Origin: Holophaga sp. | GTDB taxonomy: Bacteria; Acidobacteriota; Holophagae; Holophagales; Holophagaceae | Length of the DNA stretch: 7,785 bases | Assembly: GCA_030691225.1 (NCBI GenBank) | Contig: JAUYES010000517.1 | Span: forward strand, 1 to 7,785 | Direction of reading: 5' to 3' | Program-made: the position numbers and the translations under genes | The notes under the pieces: generated by a model | Database searches by the model: none | Told to the model about the DNA's origin: nothing | Seen by the model: only the letters and a program-made list of their open reading frames with translations | In this document: in pieces, positions 1 through 6,861 of the stretch | Layout: each line of letters begins with the position of its first letter | How positions within the stretch are numbered: the stretch's first letter is position 1

Positions 1-930
<930 letters not shown>

Positions 931-959
931 TGGATGCAGCAAAATGTGGGAGGTGAGGG

Positions 960-1469
960 ATGCAGGAAAAGCCGAACCAAGACCAACCGATTCCGGACCA
1001 GTTGATCCAGATCGCCAATGAACAAGAGGGCGGAGCGGAGCGCGTAATTTCGCAAATTGAGGTCGTCCAATCGAGTTTCGAAGAAATCCAAAACTTGGCC
1101 AGGGAGTGCAACGACCTTCTGGCGCGCCTCCTGCCCCCCAGCGAAGAACGCGACAACCTTATTACCAAGATCGAAGAAATAAACCTTCACGCCGATAACG
1201 GTATGTATAACGTTTCAGGGGTGTTCGATCTTTTTCAGTATCAGGATATTGTGCGGCAGAAGTTGGAAAAGGTTGGCCATCGTCTTATTGATGTATCGGA
1301 ATACATTCAGGCCAACCTAGTGCCCCAGGATGAGGCGACTAGACACGCACCTTCCGGTCGAGACATCTTGGAGCGTGAAGGCCAATCGCCGGATTTGGCC
1401 AAAGACGATGCCGATAGCGTCATAGCAGAGTTCTTCGCTAAGATTCGGGCGCAAAAGCTGGCGAAGTAG
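960..1469 (+). CDS. cheZ: CheZ-like protein phosphatase (chemotaxis response-regulator phosphatase)
   Basis: CheZ stimulates dephosphorylation of CheY-P and so resets the flagellar motor signal. This 169-residue protein is all helix-like, with a long heptad-rich segment at about 25-75 and the family active-site block at about 90-110 (LFQYQDIVRQKLEKV). The D96-x3-Q100 pair corresponds to the Asp and Gln of the CheZ motif FQDLTGQ, in which the Gln inserts into the CheY active site. A linker rich in charged and Pro/Ser residues (about 121-147) leads to a final helix, DSVIAEFFAKIRAQ, in the position of the CheY-binding tail, although the usual LGF ending is absent. It is shorter than the roughly 210-residue enterobacterial CheZ. 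The start is supported by GGAGG at 949-953, six bases upstream. No other chemotaxis gene is visible nearby. It could instead be a related DxxxQ-type phosphatase not acting on CheY. Confidence 0.75.
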   Translation: MQEKPNQDQPIPDQLIQIANEQEGGAERVISQIEVVQSSFEEIQNLARECNDLLARLLPPSEERDNLITKIEEINLHADNGMYNVSGVFDLFQYQDIVRQKLEKVGHRLIDVSEYIQANLVPQDEATRHAPSGRDILEREGQSPDLAKDDADSVIAEFFAKIRAQKLAK

Positions 1470-1511
1470 GGCTATCCTGAGGCGTGCCGCAACGCGCATC
1501 GGAGCTCGTGC

Positions 1512-1820
1512 CTGACTTATTCCCGCATTTTTGGAACGCTTCTGGTGGCCGTTGGTGTGGTCGTCGCTCAGCCGCCTTCCGACGATCCCGTGATGAAGGT
1601 CCGAAGTCAGCGCGCTGCCGCAGGATCCGATCTGGATCTACCTGCGGTTCCGCGAACCGTGATGGAACCACCACCCCTGCCTCCGCCCGAAGTAAATATC
1701 AAAGACACCAAAGGGTATCGGGGCAAACGGGGGAAGAAGGCGAAGGCCGGCACGGTTAAAAAGAGTGCAAAGACGGGGAAAGCCGTAAAAGGGAAGAAGG
1801 TGGTAAGTCGGAAGAAGTGA
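1512..1820 (+). CDS. Small secreted lysine-rich protein, probable CTG start
   Basis: Function not recognised. Reading from CTG at 1512 gives 102 residues. The N-terminus looks like a signal peptide: a short TYSR n-region, a hydrophobic stretch IFGTLLVAVGVVV, and a likely cut at VVA|QPPS. The mature part has a Pro-rich segment (MEPPPLPPPEV) and a strongly basic tail of repeated KK/GK (GKRGKKAKAG through VVSRKK), suggesting contact with an acidic polymer such as peptidoglycan-linked polymer, LPS or nucleic acid; that is inference. The start choice rests on GGAG at 1501-1504, seven bases before the CTG. The first ATG/GTG/TTG-type start in this frame, GTG at 1545, would cut off most of the signal peptide. 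The frame is the same as that of the preceding cheZ-like gene and is open from its TAG onward. It probably belongs to the same transcript, 42 bases downstream. Confidence 0.55.
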   Translation: MTYSRIFGTLLVAVGVVVAQPPSDDPVMKVRSQRAAAGSDLDLPAVPRTVMEPPPLPPPEVNIKDTKGYRGKRGKKAKAGTVKKSAKTGKAVKGKKVVSRKK

Positions 1821-1950
1821 CGGGGTTATTTGGGTCGAAAGGGTAAGGATTTCGACTTGGGTGGTTTGGTCACCACCGTTATCGTTTTCTTGGAATTGCC
1901 TTTGGCAATTCCAAGACCTCACGCACTTGGGGTAAAGGGAGAATTGAACG
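1821..1950. other. Intergenic region with two hairpins, between the secreted protein gene and manC
   Basis: A weak G+C hairpin, GGTGGT (1860-1865) with ACCACC (1872-1877), is followed by a T-rich stretch (GTTATCGTTTTCTT). It is the only candidate terminator for the upstream genes. A separate perfect palindrome lies at 1889-1915. GGGAGA at 1937-1942 serves as the ribosome binding site for manC. No convincing promoter hexamers were found. Confidence 0.4.
1889..1915. repeat. Perfect 12-bp inverted repeat with 3-base loop
   Basis: CTTGGAATTGCC (1889-1900), loop TTT, then GGCAATTCCAAG (1904-1915). Neither strand has a T-tract directly after the stem: the plus strand continues ACCTCACGCA and the minus strand AAAACGAT. 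It is therefore not a standard terminator in either direction. It lies 35 bases upstream of the manC start and could be a regulator site, an mRNA-stabilising stem or a short repeat element. Only the symmetry is directly seen. Confidence 0.75.
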
Positions 1951-3021
1951 ATGGTGGACACGGGCAAGGTCGTTGATAAAGTGGCGGTTGTTATGGCCGG
2001 CGGCAGGGGGACTCGGTTTTGGCCTCGGTCTCGGGGGCATCGGCCGAAGCAGTTTTTGGCCATGGTCGGCGAGAGCAGCCTCTTGAACCAGACCGTGGAT
2101 CGCCTCGGCGCGGATTTTCCGCCGGAAAAGGTCTATATCGTGACAACCCAGGAATTAGCGGCGGAGACTCGGCGGATGCTGCCGACCCTGCCACCGGAAA
2201 ACGTAATTGTTGAGCCCGAGGGTCGAAATACGGCGCCATGCTTGGCCTTAGCTTTGGTGACCATCGAGCAGCAGCATCCAGGCTCGGTCATGGTCGTGCT
2301 TTCGGCGGATCATTGGATCACGAACCATGATGCGTTCCTAGGTGACATCGCCCTAGCCGCCCACCATGCCGACCAAACGCACGACCTCGTCACCTTTGGT
2401 ATTCGGCCCGCCTACCCCGAAACAGGTTATGGCTATATCGAGACCTCTGGACAGGGTGCGGTGCTTAGCGTGAAGGCCTTCCGGGAAAAGCCTCCCCTCG
2501 CTACGGCGATCGAATATGTCCAGTCCGGTCAGCATTACTGGAACGCCGGAATGTTTGTCTGGACCCTGGCCGATATGCGCCGCGAACTGTTGGAAAACTG
2601 CCCCGAGGTATTGGCGCCGCTGGATGCTTGGATCGCAGAAGGCGCGGACCCCAAGGCCATTCCTGCGGCTTATTCAGCCCTGCCTAAGCTATCTATTGAT
2701 TACGCGCTGATGGAAAAATCAAAACACGTAGCAGTCGTTCCTGCCACTTTCGGGTGGTCGGACGTTGGTTCCTGGCCAGCGGTGGTGGAATTTCACCAAC
2801 CTGATGCCGAAGGCAATGTGGTTGTTGGAGATGCTGTCCTCGTGGATTCATCGAATTGCGCTATTTTTGGAGGCCGCCGGATGATTGCAACTTCAGGGCT
2901 CCAGGATGTCATTGTGGTGGATGAAGAGGATGCCATGCTTATCTGCCATCGCGATAAAGCTCAAGGCGTAAAGGACATCGTCGAACGGCTTCAGAAACTT
3001 GGGCGCACCGATCTGCTTTAA
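1951..3021 (+). CDS. manC: Mannose-1-phosphate guanylyltransferase, short form without isomerase domain
   Basis: It makes GDP-mannose from mannose-1-phosphate and GTP, the activated sugar for LPS O-antigen, capsule or exopolysaccharide. The 356 residues form a single nucleotidyltransferase domain. The signature loop MAGGRGTRFWPRSR (15-28) and PKQF (32-35) bind the nucleotide. EPEGRNTAPC (88-97), SADHWI (118-123), PETGYGYIE (156-164), FREKP (177-181), WNAGMFVW (197-204), SIDYALMEKS (248-257) and GWSDVGSW (268-275) are all typical of the ManC/RfbM family. Full bifunctional enzymes are about 470-480 residues; here the C-terminal isomerase part is encoded by the next gene. The ATG start has GGGAGA 8 bases upstream. 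The stop TAA shares its last base with the next ATG, so the two are translated from one mRNA and probably coupled. Confidence 0.95.
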   Translation: MVDTGKVVDKVAVVMAGGRGTRFWPRSRGHRPKQFLAMVGESSLLNQTVDRLGADFPPEKVYIVTTQELAAETRRMLPTLPPENVIVEPEGRNTAPCLALALVTIEQQHPGSVMVVLSADHWITNHDAFLGDIALAAHHADQTHDLVTFGIRPAYPETGYGYIETSGQGAVLSVKAFREKPPLATAIEYVQSGQHYWNAGMFVWTLADMRRELLENCPEVLAPLDAWIAEGADPKAIPAAYSALPKLSIDYALMEKSKHVAVVPATFGWSDVGSWPAVVEFHQPDAEGNVVVGDAVLVDSSNCAIFGGRRMIATSGLQDVIVVDEEDAMLICHRDKAQGVKDIVERLQKLGRTDLL

Positions 3022-3392
3022 TGGGGAAAATCATGGAAAAGCCTAAATCTCTTCACGTTGCCAAGCCCTGGGGTTCTTTCGATCAATACGTGTTGAACGA
3101 GACCTGCACAGTAAAAGTACTCACCTGCAATCCGGGACAGATGCTGAGCCTCCAAAAGCATAAGCATCGAGCCGAACTATGGGTGGCTCTGGACGAGGGC
3201 GTGATTATCGAACTGGATGGCAAGGTCCTTACGCCGGACAAAAACACTGAGACATGGTTGCCCGCTGGTTGCGTGCACCGGCTGAGCTGCGCTGCCCAGG
3301 CACCTCATCCCGTGCGAGTGATGGAAATCAGCCTCGGTCAATTCGACGAGAACGATATTGAGCGATTGGAAGACGTTTACGGGCGGCGATAG
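3021..3392 (+). CDS. Mannose-6-phosphate isomerase, type II cupin domain as a separate protein
   Basis: This 123-residue protein matches the C-terminal isomerase domain normally fused behind the guanylyltransferase. It interconverts fructose-6-phosphate and mannose-6-phosphate, feeding GDP-mannose synthesis. Visible features are KPWGSF (15-20), the cupin metal motif LSLQKHKHRAELWVALDEG (42-60) with Q45, H47, H49 and E52, PAGCVHRL (81-88) with H86, and the closing block FDENDIERLEDVYGR (108-122). The usual HRAEHW reads HRAELW, so one conserved His is Leu. The first ATG overlaps the manC stop (TAATG). A second in-frame ATG at 3033, preceded by GGGGAA, would give a protein four residues shorter and is equally plausible. 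Short homologues of this domain are often annotated as cupin or phosphomannose isomerase; catalytic activity as a free-standing domain is inferred. Confidence 0.88.
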   Translation: MGKIMEKPKSLHVAKPWGSFDQYVLNETCTVKVLTCNPGQMLSLQKHKHRAELWVALDEGVIIELDGKVLTPDKNTETWLPAGCVHRLSCAAQAPHPVRVMEISLGQFDENDIERLEDVYGRR

Positions 3393-3406
3393 TCAAATGG
3401 CGTAGA

Positions 3407-3476
3407 CTGGAAAGTGAGGTGTCCTTCGGGACTTCCCGCCACATTCTTTCTCACCTCTCTTTCCAGTTTCCTTTTT
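3407..3476 (+). terminator. Strong Rho-independent terminator of the manC operon, with internal UUCG hairpin
   Basis: CTGGAAAGTGAGGTG (3407-3421) pairs with CACCTCTCTTTCCAG (3452-3466), 14 of 15 positions, and is followed immediately by TTTCCTTTTT (3467-3476). It begins 14 bases after the isomerase stop codon. The 30-base interior is unusually long for a terminator loop and contains its own hairpin, GTCC-TTCG-GGAC (3421-3432), with the very stable C(UUCG)G tetraloop. Confidence 0.8.
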
Positions 3477-3530
3477 GGAGACTCCCGCTCAAATTTCCCT
3501 CCAAACTCATCCCACCAAATCATCCCTCAC

Positions 3531-3556
3531 GAAACGCCCCTGCCTCGGGGCGTTTC
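3531..3556. terminator. GC-rich hairpin before miaA, possible bidirectional terminator or attenuator
   Basis: GAAACGCCCC (3531-3540) and GGGGCGTTTC (3547-3556) form a perfect 10-bp stem with a 6-base loop. AAA and TTT sit inside the stem ends, but no further T-run follows on the plus strand (ACTGTACGG). It lies 28 bases before the miaA start. It could be a second terminator for readthrough from the manC operon or a leader structure of miaA. Between it and the first terminator (3477-3530) I see only a pyrimidine-rich stretch and no gene. Confidence 0.5.
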
Positions 3557-3584
3557 ACTGTACGGAAATGGGCCACCATTGCAA

Positions 3585-4478
3585 ATGACAACCGCTGCTT
3601 CAACCCACCACTGCGCCATCCTGGGGCCCACGGCTTCGGGGAAATCTCGGCTGGCCGTTGAAGTGGCGCGACGCTTGGGGGGAAGGGTGGTCAATGGGGA
3701 TCCCTTCCAGGCCTTTCATGGCATTACCATCGGCACGGGGCAGCCGGATGATTCAGAACGTGGGGATGTTCCCCACATTGGGTATGGCGTGCTGCCGCTT
3801 TCGGAGTCGGTTAATCCATCCCGTTTCGGGTTTCAGGTGCGTGAGTGGTTGTCCGTCGATTCGGTATTGGTCACGGGATCTGGGCTCTACCTGCGGGGCA
3901 TCTGGGATCAGTTGAGTGAGCTTCCTGATGTTCCGGAAGGTCTGGTGAAAAGGGTTCGCAGGTGGGCGACGACGCTCTCCAGCCCTGGTTTGCATCGGTA
4001 TTTATGCGCCGTGGATCCCGTGCGGGGATCGCAGCTTCACCCCAACGATCAAAGCCGAATCCAGCGGGCGTTGGCCCTGCACCTAGCCACGGGGCGACGA
4101 CCCTCGGCTTTGGTGGAAGGCATTCAGCATGGGGTTCCTGCGGGGTGGAAGGCACTCATCGTGTTGCCCTCTCGGGAACGGCTGAGGGCTCGGGTGGCGC
4201 AGCGGGTGCGGGGCATGATCGCTGCCGGATGGGCACAGGAAGTGCACGATGTGGTTGCGGCAGGCCACGAAGCAGATCTCCGCCGCTTGCGTCCGCTTGG
4301 GTACGAAGCGTGGCTGGAGGGTGGCGATTCACAGGTGATCGAGGCGCAGATAATCCAAAGCACCCAGGCCTATGCCAAACGCCAGACCACGTTTTTCCGG
4401 AATCAATGGCCCGAAATTCCTGTCTGGGATCCTGATTTCGAATCCGTGGAAACAGCCTTTGCTCGGTTGGGATTCTAG
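3585..4478 (+). CDS. miaA: tRNA dimethylallyltransferase MiaA (divergent)
   Basis: MiaA transfers the dimethylallyl group from DMAPP to N6 of adenosine 37 in tRNAs reading U-initial codons, improving decoding. From ATG at 3585 the protein has 297 residues, slightly short for the family (about 300-316). The P-loop GPTASGKS is at 14-21. The segment usually written SADSxQxY is NGDPFQAFHG (37-46) and keeps the catalytic Asp at 39. TGSGLYLRG (97-105) replaces GGTGLYL, HPNDQSRIQRAL (152-163) matches the NPNDxxRxxRAL motif, and LGYEAW (238-243) and YAKRQTTFFR (263-272) match the C-terminal tRNA-binding part. The frame stays open back to 3414, but that stretch lies in the terminator region and has no family similarity. 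No strong ribosome binding site precedes 3585; TTG at 3579 is an alternative. The stop overlaps the plsC stop. Confidence 0.92.
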   Translation: MTTAASTHHCAILGPTASGKSRLAVEVARRLGGRVVNGDPFQAFHGITIGTGQPDDSERGDVPHIGYGVLPLSESVNPSRFGFQVREWLSVDSVLVTGSGLYLRGIWDQLSELPDVPEGLVKRVRRWATTLSSPGLHRYLCAVDPVRGSQLHPNDQSRIQRALALHLATGRRPSALVEGIQHGVPAGWKALIVLPSRERLRARVAQRVRGMIAAGWAQEVHDVVAAGHEADLRRLRPLGYEAWLEGGDSQVIEAQIIQSTQAYAKRQTTFFRNQWPEIPVWDPDFESVETAFARLGF

Positions 4479-5200
4479 AGCAAAGCCGCAACTCGGCGTC
4501 GAACCTCATCGAGCAAGGCATCTCGGTCGGGAAAATCGCTGGGGTGCACAGGATCGCCAAAAGCCGCCTGAACGTGGCCTGGGCGCATGATCAGGGTCCC
4601 AGGTGGCAACGCCCCAAAGGTGCCTCGAAGACCAATGGGCACGATGGGTACGCCCGCGTCCATGGCCAGATTGAAGCCACCCTTTTTGAAGGCGCCAAGC
4701 TCCCCGGTACGGGTGCGGGTGCCTTCGGGAAAGATCACAACGCTTTTTCCGCCGCGGATTTTTTGAGCGGCTTCACGGATGCTGCGGATGGCTTTTTCTC
4801 GATTCTTTCGATCGATAAAGATCATTCCTGCAGCCCACACGGCCCAGCCAATGCCGGGTATCCACTTCACTTCTTTTTTGGCGATGTAAACCGCTGGGAT
4901 GGGAATGGCGACCGCAAGAAAGGGTGGATCCAGCAGGCTTTCGTGGTTGGACATGAAGACCACGGGCTGTTCTCCGCTGCGGATGGCTTCGGGCAGATTG
5001 TCCCAGCCAGACACACCCCATTTAATGCCGCTGAGCGCAAACTGCTGACGGGTCCAACACCTTCCCAAGCTAAAAAAAGTACGGCGGGGACCCAGGAGTG
5101 GTGCGGCTAGGCCGCAAAGGACACCCGTGAATGGAACGGTCAGCATCGCCCAGCCTGTCATCAGGATTCTCCAGGGCCAAATGCCTCGCCAGTTGTTCAC
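4475..5200 (-). CDS. plsC: 1-acyl-sn-glycerol-3-phosphate acyltransferase (PlsC family)
   Basis: It acylates lysophosphatidic acid to phosphatidic acid at the inner membrane, the second step of phospholipid synthesis. From GTG at 5200 it has 241 residues. A hydrophobic N-terminal segment (about 11-36, RILMTGWAML onward) would anchor it. Motif I is NHESLLD with H86 and D91 (HX4D), the glycine-rich GIGWAVWAAGMIFIDR is at 116-131, motif III FPEGTRTR at 157-164 and FKKGGF at 171-176, followed by VPIVPIGLRG. The GTG was chosen for the strong AGGAGG site (plus-strand 5205-5210), four bases upstream. The frame extends to a TTG at 5281, including ATGs at 5275, 5263 and 5260, so a longer product of up to 268 residues is possible. 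It is convergent with miaA, sharing four bases, and divergent from mqo. Some family members use other lysolipids as acceptor. Confidence 0.9.
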   Translation of the reverse strand: MNNWRGIWPWRILMTGWAMLTVPFTGVLCGLAAPLLGPRRTFFSLGRCWTRQQFALSGIKWGVSGWDNLPEAIRSGEQPVVFMSNHESLLDPPFLAVAIPIPAVYIAKKEVKWIPGIGWAVWAAGMIFIDRKNREKAIRSIREAAQKIRGGKSVVIFPEGTRTRTGELGAFKKGGFNLAMDAGVPIVPIGLRGTFGALPPGTLIMRPGHVQAAFGDPVHPSDFPDRDALLDEVRRRVAALL

Positions 5201-5376
5201 AGTTCCTCCTACAACCATTGAAACCCAAAAGGACTTGGATACCAAGGCGCCTGGATCCATCATTCCCCTCGACATTTCCAAGAAAGAGGCATTGAATCTC
5301 CTAACTCCCTTTTATTTTTCGACTCATCGGTCTGATTAAAATGTGTTTGTTCAAAGTGCTCTCAGGAGGCCCTTCC
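5201..5376. promoter_or_regulatory. Shared divergent upstream region of plsC and mqo
   Basis: These 176 bases must hold the start signals of both genes if each starts where proposed. AGGAGG at 5364-5369 is the mqo ribosome binding site, and CCTCCT at 5205-5210 is that of plsC on the other strand. An A+T-rich patch (CTTTTATTTTTCG at about 5309-5321, and GATTAAAATG around 5333-5342) is the likeliest promoter position, but I cannot assign -35/-10 hexamers with confidence. On the minus strand another good site, AGGAG, precedes an ATG at 5292 that opens a 10-codon reading frame. Confidence 0.4.
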
Positions 5377-6861
5377 ATGTCGAAGGAAAATGCAGTGGAT
5401 GTCGTGCTGGTGGGCGGTGGGATCATGTGTGCCACGCTGGCGGCCATGATTCACGAGCTGGATCCAGAGTTATCCCTACAGGTTTTCGAGCGATTAGAAA
5501 GCGTCGCCCTGGAAAGTGCCGAAGCCATGAACAACGCTGGCACGGGCCATGCCGCCTATTGCGAACTCAATTACACCCCGCAAAAGTCGGATGGCAGCGT
5601 TGAAATCACGAAGGCGCTTGGCATCAATTCGGCCTTTGAAGTCTCCATGCAATTCTGGTCCTATCTGGTCGAAAAGGGCCTGCTGCCCGAGCCTCGGCAA
5701 TTCCTGAATCCCATTCCTCACATGAGTTTTGTGTGGGGGGAAGCCAATGCCGATTTCTTGCGGACGCGCCATGCCAAGTTGAGCGCTCACCCGATGTTTG
5801 AGGACATGATCATTACGGAAGATCCTAAGGTGATCGGAGAATGGGCGCCGCTCTTGATGCAGGGGCGCGACGCCGGGCAGCCGCTGGCGCTGACGCGAGT
5901 GAATCGGGGCACGGATATCGATTTCGGAAAACTGGCTCGCATGCTTTTCGCCGAGTTGGAAGGTCGCGCCGGGTATTCCCTTCACCTCAACCATGAAGTT
6001 CGTGGTCTCGACCGTGAAGTGGATGGTCGATGGCGCGTGCGGGTCAAAGATCTGGTTGGTGGCGGGACTCGCGAAGTGTCGGCGAAATTTGTATTTCTTG
6101 GTGGTGGTGGTGGATCGCTGCCCCTTCTCCTTAAATCGGGGATTGAAGAAGGAAAAGGTTACGGAGGTTTCCCCGTCAGCGGCGAGTGGCTGGTATGCCA
6201 TAACCCCGAGGTGATCGAGCAGCACCAGGCCAAGGTCTATGGCAAGGCTTCCCTGGGGGCGCCTCCCATGTCGGTGCCGCATTTGGATACCCGCATGATC
6301 GATGGTCGAAAAGCCCTGCTCTTTGGACCCTATGCTGGTTTTACTACCAAATATTTGAAGCGCGGTTCCTACTTTGATCTCCCCGGTTCACTGCGTTTTT
6401 CAAATCTGAAACCCATGCTGGCGGCGGGTTTGCACAATCTGGATCTCACGCGCTATCTCATCGGTCAGGTGCTCCAGTCCCACGAGCAGAGGGTTGAAGC
6501 GCTGCGGGAATTCATGCCCACGGCAAGGCCCCAGGATTGGACCCTAGATATGGCCGGCCAGCGTGTGCAGATCATCAAGCGGGATCCTCAGCTTGGTGGA
6601 AAGCTGGAGTTTGGCACCGAAGTGGTCGCCTCGGCCGATGGCTCCCTGGCTGCGCTCCTGGGTGCCTCTCCAGGAGCCTCCACCGCTGTCTCCACCATGA
6701 TCGATATGTTGCAGCGCTGCTTCAAGCCTCAGGCTCAATCAGAGGCCTGGCAGGCGATGTTTACGCGCATGGTGCCGTCTCACGGTAAGGACCTGACCAA
6801 GGACCACGAACTCCTGCGCACCGTGCGGGATCGAAATAACGCTGTGTTGGGCCTTGGCTAA
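5377..6861 (+). CDS. mqo: Malate:quinone oxidoreductase
   Basis: Mqo is a peripheral membrane FAD enzyme that oxidises malate to oxaloacetate and passes electrons directly to the quinone pool, replacing or supplementing NAD malate dehydrogenase in the TCA cycle. The 494 residues cover the whole family. The FAD dinucleotide-binding loop is VVLVGGGIMCATLA (9-22). MNNAGTGHAAYCELNYTP (51-68), NRGTDIDFG, the glycine-rich FLGGGGGSLPLL, GGFPVSGEWLVC, LFGPYAGFTTKYLKRGS, and C-terminal GQRVQIIK and GASPGASTAV are all family-typical. The ATG at 5377 was chosen over ATG 5341 because AGGAGG (5364-5369) lies seven bases upstream and homologous sequence begins there. The gene is divergent from plsC, and its TAA overlaps the stop of the convergent hemerythrin-like gene by four bases. 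No truncation or missing block is visible. Confidence 0.97.
   Translation: MSKENAVDVVLVGGGIMCATLAAMIHELDPELSLQVFERLESVALESAEAMNNAGTGHAAYCELNYTPQKSDGSVEITKALGINSAFEVSMQFWSYLVEKGLLPEPRQFLNPIPHMSFVWGEANADFLRTRHAKLSAHPMFEDMIITEDPKVIGEWAPLLMQGRDAGQPLALTRVNRGTDIDFGKLARMLFAELEGRAGYSLHLNHEVRGLDREVDGRWRVRVKDLVGGGTREVSAKFVFLGGGGGSLPLLLKSGIEEGKGYGGFPVSGEWLVCHNPEVIEQHQAKVYGKASLGAPPMSVPHLDTRMIDGRKALLFGPYAGFTTKYLKRGSYFDLPGSLRFSNLKPMLAAGLHNLDLTRYLIGQVLQSHEQRVEALREFMPTARPQDWTLDMAGQRVQIIKRDPQLGGKLEFGTEVVASADGSLAALLGASPGASTAVSTMIDMLQRCFKPQAQSEAWQAMFTRMVPSHGKDLTKDHELLRTVRDRNNAVLGLG

Noticed and set aside
1484..1759. Overlapping frame from GTG 1484 in place of the secreted protein
   Set aside because: Its product is Arg/Ser/Cys-rich out-of-frame-type sequence with no coherent features; the other frame gives a signal peptide and an ordered Pro/Lys-rich mature region.
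3414..3584. 57-residue N-terminal extension of MiaA from a GTG at 3414
   Set aside because: It starts inside the terminator stem, lacks family similarity and a ribosome binding site, and MiaA homology begins just after ATG 3585.
4544..5110. 188-codon plus-strand open frame across plsC
   Set aside because: Antisense to plsC with no family features; a shadow frame.
5341..5376. Longer Mqo start at ATG 5341
   Set aside because: No ribosome binding site at the right distance, while AGGAGG sits seven bases before ATG 5377, where the FAD-binding N-terminus begins.
6100..6115. (GGT)n run in mqo as a contingency microsatellite
   Set aside because: Only about four perfect units, encoding the glycine-rich segment expected in the family; changes by one unit would keep the frame.
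5494..6282. 262-codon minus-strand open frame inside mqo
   Set aside because: It lies wholly antisense to a fully conserved mqo and has no recognisable protein features; a shadow frame.
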